From Caenorhabditis remanei (lineage: Eukaryota; Nematoda; Chromadorea; Rhabditida; Rhabditidae), in NCBI RefSeq assembly GCF_010183535.1, contig NC_071332.1, forward strand, positions 9,176,001 through 9,240,000: a DNA stretch of 64,000 nucleotides. Reading direction: 5' to 3'. Positions 46,251-59,815 of this stretch are shown here, piece by piece (position 1 is the stretch's first letter; every line of letters starts with the position of its first letter). The notes under the pieces are model-generated. The model saw only the letters and a program-made list of their open reading frames with translations, made no database searches and had not been told where the DNA came from. The position numbers were made by a program, and so were the translations under genes.

Positions 46251-49200
46251 TCTGTGATATCCTCCCCTTTTTCCCCACTATGTATTCTTTTTTCTACATG
46301 TTGCCTCCCCCTTTACAAACATTACCTGTAAAATTTGTATGTGATGTTCAAATTTGTCCAATAATCAAAAAAGCAAGACACGGCGCCTCTCACTCAAAAA
46401 TTCACTTTTCTTAAGAGCTTTAATACCAAAATTTAATTTATTGATGTTCCCTTTTTGTTTTTGTTTTTTGAAGTTTTAGTGTACTTTTTTGGCTTTCATG
46501 TATTTATTCTTAACTTATAGACTAATCCAATTTTACGCGAATAATCAAAATCCCAAACCGATTCCGTACTCTTTCTCCTCTCAAAAAATACAGGCCTCCA
46601 CTCAAAAGTTGTGATATACCCTACCCTCGTTGTTATTTGTTTTCTTTTTGTCATCAACCTCACAACATTTCTCAAAACTCGCTGCTAATCCACGTTCCAT
46701 GTGCTTTACTTTTATCTGCAAACCTCTTTCTTTCATATATTTTTCTATGTAATATTTACGGTACTTTTTTCTATTTTTAAATGAAAATTTATTTATGATT
46801 TTCAAGGTTTTAATTTTTTCTAAAGGATCAGGGAGGAACTGCTTGCAACTCGATTACTGGAAATCTAGTTCTACATTCTCAAAAAAGAAAGCTATTTCAA
46901 AGACCTGAAAAGTATGAAAAATATCTACCGAAATAGAATTCCCTTGCGGATGATGACCAGCTGGAGTTCAAAAAACATGTTTTATTGCCTTATGAATTAT
47001 GAGTTAGATTGGGAGATCTTCAATACTTCAATTGCTCAAATGAAGAAAACAACGATCTTTATGATTTTTCAAAACAATTCCAACTTCTCAAAAAAGGCTG
47101 GTTTATGATTCCTTTTCAGGTTTTTTTCAGAACTCCGCCTACGTTTTCTTATACTGTTTTTACAAAGAAAATACGCTTTGTTCATCAGAAGGGTTTGTAC
47201 TGCGACAGGAAACATGTTCAGTCTATATTCAAAAGTGTCTTCAACAACATATCACATGGCATCTGATTCATTTGAGGATTTTATGATAAATGCAAACTAA
47301 AACTCAGGGGAAGCGACTTGTCGATTTGATGAAAACTACACATCTTATTTATCTATGACTCTTCTAGTTTCCTACCGTACTCATAGACTGTCAAAATCCA
47401 AGGATAATTTCATGTGTCTATACTTCTTCAACTATTCAGAGGACTACAATGTACACAATCTCACAATCAGCATAGTTTTTGATTTCTTTGCTTTTAACTC
47501 CATCCACGTGACACCGTGGTTCACTCACTTCCCTCTTCTTCTTCGTTTTCCGTGCAAAGGATCAAAATTTAATTCTCAAAGGCCGAAAACAAGTCGCCTC
47601 CACTACCTAATTGTAGCGTATATGATTTATAAAATCTCTCAACCTGCCAATTATACATCGTGTCTTTTTCTAAAATCTCTAGACTCTACAATTTGGTTTT
47701 CTCTCTATATCCGAGTAGCTCACCTCCGTGTTTGATCTTCAAACACACAATTAATCGTCTATTCATCTTTTCCATCTTTTTCTAGACCGCCTATCTCATT
47801 TCTCTCGTTCTCTTTCAGTCTCAAATCTCCATTTTTCTAAATCTTATGGATGCAGTGACACAGTTGTGATAACTGATAAGCTGTTACAGGTGGAGTCATC
47901 CACAACGTCTTCTTATTGATCACCAGTTCTTTTTATCCACAAAAAAGTATAGTGATTAGAAGTGGAGAAGCTGTGAAGAGAGGAGAGAGAGGGACACTAA
48001 AACTCCGCCCACTTTCTTCCGGGGGCAAAAACGAGAATGATGGACATTTCTTCATCAGAGAGTCAGTAGAGGTGGCATGAAAGCCAAGATATGGATATCA
48101 ATTGGCTCTACGTCGCTTTCTTTCTTTTTCTCTATTCCCGACTTCCATTTCCCACACCTTCTCTGGTCAGCTCTCTCCGGAGGAAAAAGCGAGAAGAGAT
48201 TAGCGGGAGAGCTCTCTCTCTCTCTCTTTCCATTTTATTCCGTGTGATGAGGTGGAATAGAGAGAGAGAGAGAGAGAGACAGAGAGACTCACGCACTCTT
48301 GCTCACTTGGCAACAACACCTCCCGACGACTTCATTGCTATCACTTGTCTCTTTTTCTCTTCTGAAGCCTCCCACCTCCCTCTCTCCCCCCTACACGATC
48401 AAAGTGCATCGTCATATTCATCGTCGAAAAATGGGTCACACATACATAACATCTATTGCTAATCAATTCTTCACTTCTTCTTCTTCTTCTTTTTCGAAAT
48501 CTTTCCAGCTCGGCCGTTTTTCTCACGTTTCGTTTCAACCCTTCCTGGCGGAGACCTAGTTTTCAGTTAGCAGTGTGACAAACTTATACGAACAAACAAA
48601 AATATATTTTTTTGAAACTTTTCTTCTTTTTCGGAAAGTCTTAAGATTAAAACTAAGCTTCCAGTTATCCCTGAGCTTGTGAATAAATTAATTTCAAGTG
48701 GTTTATAAGAAAATCAGGCGTTTTTTGGTATATTTCAAGCAGATGAAAGATTAATACTGATTCGTTATCAAAACAAGAAATATGTTTCTCATTTCAACAT
48801 ATTTGGATCCGTACTTCTTTTCCCGCATTTTTTTACTCCGAGAAGATCTGGAACCTTCACTGATCAGAGCAAAAACCGAAACTAGTCAGTCTAAGAGCAA
48901 CTTCTGAAAAGACTCTTGATGATTTATTACTTTTCATCTGGAAAACTACTTTTCACTCTTTTCACTCTGATTCTCATTACTCACTTTACCTGGAAAACTA
49001 CAAAAAACAACATATTTGACTTTTTCGTTTTTCAAAATTTCAATCCTTCTTCCTGGTCACCTGTTAAATTTCGTTGTTTTCCCTGAGAGCATTAGAACAG
49101 AATATCACTTTAATCTTATGGAAATACGAAATACGTCTATCTCCCGTTAAAATGAAATGAAGTAACTCCTTCTACTACTTGACTCCTCCCATGACCTCGA

Positions 49201-51106
49201 TGAATAATGAAGTTGAAGAAATGAAAGTAAGAAAGAGAGAGAGTGTAGTCTACTTTTATTATATACGTACTTCTGAATAAGTCGTAATCACTTTATTTTT
49301 AACAACAAATGGTGAAAAGAAGGTTTTGTTCACGACAAATACTTGTTATTTCTATTTTGAGTAACTTATTGAAATCTGCTTTTTTTCCAGTTTTTGAATA
49401 CAATAAGAAACTTGTAGACCCTGTTATCCTATTTTTCAGCACATTGAAAGGGTTCTGACTCTGAACCCCTGTTTAGAACGACTCAATTAGTATCTAATAC
49501 TTGGCGATTCCATCCTTCATAATCACTTTCAAATCAGTTCAGCTGAATTTCCACATAAAAACAGAAGAGTACAAATAAACGTCAGAGTCCGCTGAAATAG
49601 ATCAAAACCTATGTTTGAATCTGATTTCTTCTTGTCCACGACGTCTTGATTCTATTCAACTCGTTCATAGAAACCACTCAACATGCTTTCACTGAATTGT
49701 TCTCATTGAATCAATCTGAAATTGTCTATCTCAAACGTTTCCAAGAACCATGATGTTTCTTTTCCACCTGACCAAACTCTGAGATCAGTTTCCCTTCATT
49801 TTCATCTCATCCTCACCCACTTCTTCTTCTTCATCTTAAACTTCCCTCTCGTCACTCTTCTTTCCCTTATACTTTTTGCCAATTCATTATGAATGCACCT
49901 CAATTTCTTTGCCTCCACCAATACATCTCTGCGATTTGCAAGACTTTGCGGAGTTGGCAAACTGCCAAGAATAAGTTGACATTATATTCTGAAAATCAGA
50001 AAATCAAAGCATGATCGTATAATTCTGAAAAATGTTCCAGAAGATCTCTTTGCTTCATTTTTTTCGACTTCGTCACTTTCAGCATTATTTTTTTCAATCG
50101 GTTCTTCTTATTTTCTTCTTTCTTTACCACTGGTTGAATATGAATATCCTCTTCATTTCTTCTCCTTTCTCTTCTCGATGTCTTTCTTTTTCTTCTTCGT
50201 CTTCTTTTGATTATTGTTTTTGTGTGACTGACGGTCGCTGGGTGAACAACTGAAAAAATAAGAAGAAAAACGAAGAAGTGAAGCTGTCATTATATTTTGC
50301 TCTTCTCCTCCTCCGGCTTTCAATTTTTACTTTTGTATCCGTTCTCCTTTTCTTACTTTTCTTCCTGAGCTCTCATACTTCTTACTTTCGTTTCAGAAGA
50401 TGTGCCACTCGACGATCTAATAGAGCAAAGAATGGTAAATAAAGTGAGTTTTGAATAAGAAAAAAGAGAGAGAGACAGGAAATGAATAGAAATAATTAGT
50501 TATCAGTTGTCACATATAGTAGTTATTAGTGATAGTAGGAAGTAAATAGATGTTATCCCTTCGGTTCAAGATTGAGTTCTCAGTTATTCGGACAACAATC
50601 AGTCTTATAAAAAGTGGTATCCGCCCATATCTTGATTTCGAAATTGGGTTTTTGGAATATACTTTATTTTACGAAAAACTTATGAATATTCTTCCATCAA
50701 ATTTCCATCATTATTTTAAATCTCGCTTAATATTTCATAATGAACCATCAAGATGTTCTCAAAAATAGATAGAAGAGTGAGACATTGTTGGATTCCAGAG
50801 TGTCACAATCTTCTTTCAACCTAATTTCTGACCCGGATCCATCACAAAAAAGAAGATCTATACAAAACTAAAAACGAAGTTCCTCCGAACCTAGTGAATA
50901 GAAAAACGACTTTTTTTCTCCAGAAAAACCTGCAAAACCTTTTCTGGACCAAAATTTCTCCGCTGAGCTTTAGGTAAATAACTGAAGCAGAATCTAAGGA
51001 AAACCCTTTGACTTTTTTTCTTTCTATTCAAAATAAAATATTAATTATTTTCCTTTTTTGCCCTCTCATTTTCCCCTATTTTCTCAACTTTTCCCTCCTT
51101 TTTCAG
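46251..51106. other. Gene-poor region between let-413 and the first che-7 exon
   Basis: About 4.9 kb with no supported gene. Many pyrimidine-rich stretches and a GA microsatellite. One exon-like segment (50400-50453) has good splice sites and opens DVPLDDLIEQRMVNK but fits neither neighbour in frame. Confidence 0.45.
48216..48290. repeat. CT/GA simple repeat
   Basis: A (CT)n run near 48216-48232 and a (GA)n run near 48259-48283 separated by about 25 bp, able to pair as a hairpin. Confidence 0.8.
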
Positions 51107-51111
51107 TTGAT

Positions 51112-54100
51112 ATGCCATCTGCTCAACAACACCAATCTACGCTAAAAAACGGTGGACGCCGACAGAAAAAAGGTGAGCTCTAAATATTCATTTGATGCTG
51201 TTTCTTCCTTACTTGAGTCAATTCACTCCCGAATTTTTGATTATTTGTTGTTTGGTAATTTGAGAAGATGACATCGAGAGATGCTGGTGGCTCAGATATT
51301 TAGAACATGTGAATGAGGGGGATATATTGACACATTTTGTGTATCTGGCAGGCGGAATTAGTAAGAGACAAAAAACTAGATATTCGGGATGGGAAAGTGG
51401 TATAAGAATGACATGGTATTACTTGCAAAGAACCGATCACTGGTTGAGACATTGTGAGGTCAGACCACCAAGTGGTACTGTTTATTTTATGATGTTTTAA
51501 GCAAATGAGTATTTCTCAGGTGCATGAAATTCAGTATTAGCTTCGTCTCACAAAAACTCTGGTAATTCACTCTTCTGAATCTTCGTGTAGGTCTTTTTCT
51601 ATTGGTCTACAGTATACTTGACATGAAAAGGATAGTTTCGGTTAAGCTCGCAATGCAAGTATTAAATCTGGGTGCTTTGATGATTGCAGAAATGTTTTGA
51701 AAATTTCTAGAGTATCTTGATTCTGGTCTTTTTTATCTGATTAGATACTGACCATAGGTAACCGTAAACTCGTAATCTATAAAATCATTCAGCGATATTC
51801 CTCAGAGCATCAGAAATAATATTTCACTCCCATATATCCAAAAATCATTTCAGAAAGTTACATGAAATTGAAAGTCCACTTTCGACAGAAAAAACGGAAA
51901 ATTAGTTTGCGTCTGCGTCTAACTAACTCACCTATTTCTAGTCCGGGGGTTGCACACTTTTTGCTTTGTCTTTCAACTTTTTGTTTCTTTTTCGACGGAT
52001 CAGAAATCCGGAAACCCACGTCTTCAAGTGTCTGGAGGTTTCCCTTCTTTTTTGTTTCTTTCCATGACTCCCGAACAGTTTCTAACTGAGAGTTCCACCT
52101 GTTCAATAGAAAAGTTATGAAAAGTACTCTGCACTTTTTGTGGAAAGATCATAAAAGTACACCTATATGAATGGAATTAGTTTTGTTTGGAGCACTTCTT
52201 TCTTCAAGCTTCAATCATTTCCAGCCGAGTAGACCTTTATTGAGGGACCTTCGCAACTCACTTGTCTTCCGCTTTTTTCCTTTTTCTTCTACATCTCCTC
52301 TTACTTTTTTCTATTGCTGATATATTAAAAGTCGTGGTGTGCCCCCGTGTCAAGACTTCGTCGTCTTTTGCACTTGAATTGGAACCTTCCTTGCCTTTTT
52401 TCTTCTTTCTTACCCCTTTTTTCTTCTACGGGGCGCCTAAGTTTTTCGTCGTCGTCTTCAAGTGGTCGGGGTCGTCGTCGTCACACTTCGGATCAATGTC
52501 GGACACTTCGAAGACTTCAATAAAAGACGGCCGGAGGAGCACACTACGGAGGGCTCTTCTCCAATTAATACTTTTTCCATCTTTCATGTTTGTGAGAGTG
52601 TGAGAATGAAAAGTGAAGAGAGAGACCTTCCACGTCTTCAGAACTTTTCAACTTTTCTGAAGGCGACGTGGACTTTCGCAACTTTCTCACATCCACCATC
52701 TGATAGGTTTGACATCTGACAAAAGTGTGGTTTGCTAGAAATTTATACAGTTGAAACTGTACAAGAAACCCGTTTCCTAATTTAAAAAATGACCATTACC
52801 GTTTTTCTCTAATTCTGCCAATCTTATCAGAATGAAGTAATTTATAAAGGTCGCGAGTATTCAGTAAGACTTCAATTAACCATAATAAACATAATACCAT
52901 ACCATAATAATCCTTTACCATAATAATCCTTTACCCCCATTCACTCTTTTCCAAGAAGTTCCTGAGAAGTTAGTTCATCAGATTCAATAACTGAACAATT
53001 CATGTTTTTTTCGCATCTAGCAATGAGAATTTGTTTATTTTTGGAAGTTCCAATTTCCTTTTTCTCGAACAAAAACTCCCCTAATTCCCAACTTTTGTCT
53101 TGTCGGTTTTCATGAATTCTTGATCAGATTTTTTCTCAACCCACCCTCGATCCACCCCACGAACGTCTTTCGAACTTTCCCTCTCATATTTTCAAATAAT
53201 TTTGCATCTAGGAATAGAGAACAAAGACTCAGACTCAACGAAACGACCAGCACAACACACAAAAATTTCAATTATATCACTTTTGAGCTGACTCTAAATA
53301 GCTCTTTTATTCCAATTCCTGCTTCGTCTACCTCTAACTCTAAAAGAGAGGAAAAAGTGGTTGAAAGGGTGCTCCCCCACCCTCAGAATTATATCATGTG
53401 TATATGTAGATATGCCTTTTTTCCGGAAGTTAGACTGAGACACTAACACCAACCACATACTTCCAATAAGCGCTTCCCTGCCCTCTTTCTGAATTCTGAA
53501 TCAATAGAAGTTACAAGAAAACCGATATATTCTTTTGTGGTGCTGAAATAAATTGCTATGCGATCAGTCGCCACGTCTTCTAGGAAAAGTGAGTTTTTGT
53601 TTTTTTTTCTAAAAACAAATTCGATGGGAAAAGGTGGGACGTGATGTTGAGTTCATAATAGAACACGTCAGTCGTTTTTAGCTGCAACTAAACTCCTCCC
53701 TACTCTAATTTGGTCCTGTTTCAATAAGTTTTTGGGTTGAAGTCATTTTTAAATTCTCAAAACAAAACATTTGAACAAAAAATTTTAATCACTCAGGTGA
53801 TTACTATCCAGTACATGATTATTATGTTTGCTGGTCCGCAAAAAAGTTAGGCTCTATAAAAAACGAAATAGGATAACCTCAAACTCCTTCTCATATATAA
53901 ATCTCAAGAACATCTGAAGTCTTCCTACTCAAAAAAGGCATGGAGAACACTTCTTTTGTTTCCTGTCAATTCGTTCTTTCTGACTATTCAACTCGTAATA
54001 TAACTACTATTCTTTTCTTGTTTGGAATAGCTTTTCAGTGTTGATACAAATTGTAGGGAGGCAGGGTGTGAAGGCGAAAAGGAGAAGAAGACGAAGACAA

Positions 54101-57100
54101 AGAACGGGAAGAAGAAGAAGGAGCGTTGGCTCTTTGCTCTGAATGAACAGACGTGGTGCCGGTGGTGGACACGCTTCTTCGGCGTTCTTGAATCGACGTG
54201 AAGCTACCAATAGTAGGGGAGAAAAACGAGAGAAACCTAGATGAAGGGGGCAGTGGGGGTGGGATGAGCTTGAAAAGAAAGTGGGCGGAGTCGAAGAGTT
54301 TTATCACTAGAAGCAAGACTTAGAGAAGATACAAACATCGTTTCAGGACACGGTCGCGAGTCATCAGGGTATCATCACGCAGCTGTTGTCGAAGTTGGAG
54401 CCATGGTGCTCCAAAATATGTTCAGGTGAGTTCTTTGATTGAAAACTCAATTATTAGGCAAAATAAATGCGGAAAACTAAATAAATGAGCTTTGAACTCA
54501 GGCGTCAAGTGACTTCGTGTTATTTTGTTTTGAAAGAAAAAATTCATATTGAAACACTATGAATTAACACGTCATGAATCTAATTGAAGATACTTACGAA
54601 ATGCATAATCTGAAAATTCGATTTTTTCGGACGGCCGTTTTCTTTAAGGGCTATTCCAGATTAGACTATAAAAATAGCTCGAAGAACAGTTTTTATCAGA
54701 ATGCATCCAATGTAGAAACCAACGGATAAAAAAAGACCAAATCCAAACCGTTTGAGAGTATAGATTCTTTAGTAATCGTTCTCTGCTTTATTTTTTCCTT
54801 TTTTGCATAACTCCAATCCTTTCTAATAAATTAAAACTTCCGCCACCACAGAATGAAATCAAATTTTCATCTAATCTCTCCTAATTTCTTATAATTTTTC
54901 AGTGCGCTCTCCTTCCTGCACTACCGGAAGGACGACGATTTTGTGGACAGGCTCTCCTACTTTTACACCTCTTCGTTCCTTATTATGATGGCAGTACTTG
55001 TTAGTTTCAAACAATTTGGTGGTCGACCTCTGGAATGTTGGGTGCCTGCACAATTCACAGCCAGTTGGGAAGCATATACAGAAATGTATTGTTGGGCACA
55101 GAACACATATTGGGTTCCCATTGATCAAGATATTCCAGTAGATATAAGTGAAAGAGAGTATCGACAGATATCATATTATCAGTGGGTACCTTTTTTTCTG
55201 TTACTACAAGCATTTCTATACTACATTCCATGTCTGATGTGGAGGCTTATGAGTGACAAATCAGGTGAGTTGTTTGATTTACTCAAAAATTGAATTATGG
55301 TTTTGAAGGAACGAATAACACAATTTTAAACAGTATTTTTTTTAATTGAAAAAAAAAAAACTCCAAGTTTTGAACTTTTGATGATACTCTTCTAAAATAT
55401 TGAAATCCTGATAAAATCTGGGGCTTTAAAATCTATTTAGAGGTGAAACAATACACCTTATTCTCACTTCTTTACTTGTTGAAATATTCCTCCATTCAAA
55501 ATAAATATTGCAACCAAGTTCAATATAGAAAATAATCTGAATAAATAACACAATAAATATTGAATTCTTCAGTACCATGTAAACAATCGTCTCTTCTCTA
55601 CCCAAAAGAATCTGAATTGCTAAATTTGTAACTCATTAACTCGTTTTTCATTTTTTCAGGAATCCGATTAAACGACATAGTCCAAATGGCCACAGAGAAA
55701 GAAAATATAGAGCCGGATTATCGGATAAGAACGATCGAGAGTTTATCCAGACACATTGAATCCGCACTGAGGTGAGTCGATGTATTAATCCATGACGAAA
55801 ACGTTTCGTGTTGATTTGTTTTCTTTTTCTTTTTCATATTTTAATCTCAAAATTTGATAGAGATATGGGGTTTTTGATGATTAGACATAGCATGCTTACT
55901 CATTTTCCTATAATTTCTTCCTTATTCAGGTATCAACACACAGCAACGTCACGGACACAATACACTTTGCATCGGGTGTTCAAGTGCTTCAATATGAGGT
56001 ACTACGAAAGTTATGTCACCGGAATGTACTTGGTAAGATTTTGTTTATTATTTGTTAGAAAGAATAGAAAAGTAGAGAGAAGAAAGGAGGGAAAATATGT
56101 CTGAGTCCATTGAAAGTTAAGAATCAGAGATCAATCTCTGCAGACTGGTCCCTTTGATCCAGAAAAGTGTTTTGGGTAGAGAGGGGTTTTCCAATTTTTC
56201 CAAAGGGACTGTAGCAAAAAAATTCGTCATGAAATGTCTATTTTTCATTCCAGGCCACCAAAATCATGTATGTCGGTAATATTCTCACAAACTTGGTCCT
56301 TGTCAACAAATTTCTGGAGACTGACGAATATTCAATTTATGGATTGGGTGTTCTGAGAGATTTGTTGTTTGGGAGAACATGGATAGAGTCGGGAAACTTT
56401 CCCAGGGTTACGTTGGTGAGTTCTTACTTGTCGGGAATCATTTTTAACAAAATATGAAGAGGAATCTCAAAATCGTTCGAAATATTCCAGTGTGACTTTG
56501 AAGTTCGTGTTCTGGGAAACAACCAACGACACTCTGTTCAATGTGTTCTGGTCATCAACATTTTCAACGAGAAAATTTTTATTCTAATCTGGCTGTGGTT
56601 CACTCTTCTTTTTGTCGCATCCACACTGGACATGCTCTATTGGTTCAGTATATCCATGTTTCATAGGGATCGCTTTCGTTTTGTGCTCCGCCATCTTGAG
56701 CTCACATCGGACCCCGACAAGCCAGAATTGTTTAGGAAAGAGAAACGAAAACAAGTCGAACATTTTCTAAGAACATATCTAAAAGTGAGTTTTGATTTTT
56801 CTGAAACTTTAGAAATATCTAAAAAATTATTCAGGTTGATGGCGTACTAGTACTTCGTATGATAGCTCTTCATGCAGGTGTAATGTTTTGTACAGAGATT
56901 ACCGATGCATTATGGAAAAGGTATTTGAGTCAACATCCAGAAAATCTGATAGACGACGATTCGTCATTGATAACTTTTGCCAGGTGGGTTGTGGTGTTTG
57001 ATCGGATTAAAATAGTCTATTCCCATTCAGAGCACAATCAATTCGACGGAAAAGAAATGACAGCTCGAATTCTGATGGTCAGAATCATCAAAGACTCGGC

Positions 57101-57753
57101 AGAATATTGTCACATAGGAGTACTGGTGGGAGTTTCAGATTAAATAGGACACAGTCAACGAATAGAAGTTTGACTACAGAAAATAAAGGTTAGTGTGGGT
57201 AGAAAACATTTGGAATAATATACGAAAGATGGTGCTCGTTTAGGTTTTGACAGTTCACCTCGAACAATATACTGATATTTATTATTCTTTGTACAAAAGT
57301 TGGGAAATATTTTACTGACCTGGTTTCTAATTCAGTATTTCTTCTCGAGGATCCGCAGAGTCAAAAAGTCACATTTGATGTGCAGTTGGCTTTAGTAGTA
57401 GACGATTTTTTTTAAACTGAAAACATGAAGTATCGTAGAAGCTACAGGAATAGAGTCCAGTTCATGAAATATTTGCAAATAAAGCAAAACATGTTTGTTA
57501 GCAGGAGCACCCACCGGCACAAATGCAGCAGCCTCTCCGAATACACCTCCTCCCGTACCAAAGTGAGTATTTCATTTGACGATCCGATGAAGTAAACCAA
57601 CTTTTTCCCAGAAATGCAACCAGTTCCCGATTTGGAAAAGTGAAACCTCGTCGAACAGTGGTCACAATAAATTCTCAACAAAATGATGCTCGAACTAGTC
57701 CAGATCCAATACAAGAAATGAGTCGTATGGAGAATGTACCTTTAGCCGTATAG
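51112..57753 (+). CDS. che-7: CHE-7 innexin gap-junction subunit
   Basis: A four-TM innexin forming gap junctions or hemichannels. Exons: 51112-51172 (alternative first exon), 54347-54425, 54903-55264, 55660-55771, 55930-56032, 56254-56415, 56491-56784, 56835-56983, then a last part 57491-57753. A shorter form starts at ATG 54403 (MVLQNMFSALSFLHYR). Innexin marks: DDDFVDRLSYFYTSSFL, FGGRPLECWVP, extracellular cysteines in MYCWAQNTYWVP, the YYQWVPF signature, CDFEVRV loop, LRMIALHAGV. The tail is Pro/Thr-rich, ending MENVPLAV. The junction between 56983 and 57491 does not close in frame; a small exon near 57335 is possible. The name rests on homology and adjacency to let-413. Confidence 0.85.
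51173..54346. other. Large first intron of che-7 (3.2 kb)
   Basis: Flanked by AAAAAAG|GTGAGC and TTTCAG|GACACGG, phase 1. No gene is seen inside on either strand. ORFs at 52262-52603 and 53120-53446 are low-complexity. A 16-bp unit CCATAATAATCCTTTA is tandemly doubled at 52902-52933. Likely holds the promoter of the short che-7 form. Confidence 0.5.
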
Positions 57754-58252
57754 TATACAATACAAATCATCGAATTCCTCAATATAATTTCTTTCATCCT
57801 CTTCAATATTTCACTAATTTCCTCCTCACACACATCTTCTTCATTAATCACGGGTTCTGAAGTCCCCAATGTATTCAAATCATCACGAGTCGACCCCTTT
57901 CAAATTTCTTTCAACGTTCGTCGTCATGTTGCAATTTTTCTTTTTTGAACCAAATTTTACGATATAAAACCAAAAATTCGAAATGTGTTCTTTCATTGTG
58001 TTTGTCTTTTTCAGTTTTCTTCTAGTCTATTGTACTCCGTTTATAATTTTTAATTGTTTTTTTATAATTCAAAATTCTAAATGTTTGCTCAAATATGAAT
58101 TTATTTTTAACATAATTTATAGTAATCAATTCAATTTTTGGTGATCATTTGGTAACAGTTTAATTAGTGGAAATTCAATTATTATCATCATTATTATCAT
58201 TATTACCTGAAACATTTATATACAAATATTTTGGGAATCAAGATTCCTTTTC
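57754..58252. other. Convergent 3' region
   Basis: AT-rich 3' UTR sequence between che-7 (+) and the unknown secreted protein gene (-). An ATT-rich run (TTATCATCATTATTATCATTATTA) lies near 58180-58204. Confidence 0.4.
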
Positions 58253-59815
58253 TTATAGAAGTCTCTCCAAGTTGATACTCTTCCTCCTCTTTTGAAGCAA
58301 TCTCTTTTTCAAAGAAGATCTCGGTCGTATGATACGTTTTGGAGCTGGAATTGTGCGCTGAAAAGATTAAAAATTCAAATATTTTCAAAAGTGAAAACAA
58401 GTACTTACGCTATAAACAAATGGGGGTCTCGCTGGTTTCCGCCGAATCGCATCGTTGTACATCGGGACATCCAGAAGGTTTATTGATGAGAAACGAGTCT
58501 TTTCTGGATCAGCGAAGGCCCGAACTGTGTAGTCAGCAGTCTCAACACGGAATGACTTGATACCGTATTCTTCGAGAAGTTGGAACATCTGAAACATACC
58601 GGTTTAGAACAGTAAACAGTCAAGTTTCCACAAAAACCTTCTCATTGAATGTAACTCTTCCAATCGGACTTCTCCTCACACTTCTGGCATCATCTTGAAT
58701 TCTTGAAAGAGGAAGTGTTTTCGAAGCTCTTCTCTTTTTCATTGCCATCTCTCTTTGCTTCCGTATTCTTCTTCTTTCTTTTAGCTGCGCTTTTCTTCTC
58801 TTTAAAATCTTCTCCATCTCCGCTTCTCTGGCTTCTCGTTCTGCACTTTTTATGGCCTGAAACAACAAATTTAATTTCTAAAAATTGAAACGAATTATCT
58901 GGACTCACCTTTTCCAATTGAGCTTTTGTGAGTCTTGTCTTCTTTTTTAGTTTCATCGGGGACCTTCTGATTTCTCTTCCAATCATCAATTCATCTCGGA
59001 GGAAATTTGGTTCACTATGAGACAAGAACATCATTTTGGTTGGTTCCAATGGTTGCCTGACAGCTGGATAATTCTCGTCTTCTTCGATGAGAACTGCATT
59101 CTGAGATAGTGCTGGAGCATCTCTCCTTCTATGATCTTTCTCGTCGCCATACTCTATTTTTTGCTTTGAAACTTTTCTTATCGCTTCTCCCATATGAATT
59201 TTAGTTTTCTTCTGACCGCTGGTTTTCGCTAAATCTGCGGTAAGCTTTTGTTCGACTCGCTTCGCTGCATTACTGTAGATCAACTGAAAGTTTGTTACGT
59301 AAAAACTTTCAAACTAATCTACACCACTCACATCTTCCACAAAATCCAGAAACTCGTTGATTGCTCCTTTTGAATCATGAGGTAAGTTCACATTTTGAAC
59401 TTTATGTAAAATTATATTCAAAAGCTCTTGAGCACCGAATTTTTGAATGAATTGAGCAGTTTCTAACTGAAGTTTTATTCGTTTGGACGAATTGGTCAAG
59501 TCAGCGAAGAATGATGCATCTGAAATAGAAAAAAAGTTGTGATTGAGTTTCAAGTTATAATAAACATCATAAAATGCCTTTAAACTCTGGGAACTAACCA
59601 TCGAGATCGAATGGATCATAACTGCTGTATGCATCTGGATCTTCTGTAGTTGATTTCAATGTCTGAAGCATATTATTTTCAGAGTTTCCCATCAAGTTTC
59701 TTTTTACCTGATCACTTTTCTTCACACTAATCTTACTAAAAACCGGCTGAAATCCATTAGAAAACCCAAAGAGAAGGGCAAAGAATAAAATAAGGATTAT
59801 GTCCGAACGACGCAT
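58253..59815 (-). CDS. Secreted, highly charged coiled-coil protein of unknown function, 427 aa
   Basis: Not recognised. Exons (minus): 59815-59599, 59519-59332, 59283-58909, 58856-58638, 58588-58409, 58357-58253; all in frame. The true ATG at 59815 gives a signal peptide (RRSDIILILFFALLFGFSNG). Next come a helical region (LTNSSKRIKLQLETAQFIQ, LHKVQNVNLPH), a basic central part (SPMKLKKKTRLTKAQLEK) and a long charged helix (AEREAREAEMEKILKRRKAQ, then ERRRIRKQREMAMKKRR). A more ordered block (MFQLLEEYGIKSFRVETAD) precedes a very basic tail (RPRSSLKKRLLQKRRKS). The mix of an ER signal with nuclear-like basic runs is odd; processing at basic sites is conceivable. Confidence 0.8.

Noticed and set aside
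47355..47735. 126-codon ORF between let-413 and che-7
   Set aside because: No domain, no splice partners, and AT-rich codon use unlike the genes around it.
48216..48290. CT and GA runs as a possible hairpin RNA
   Set aside because: Simple-sequence DNA pairs by chance; no precursor-like flanks for a microRNA.
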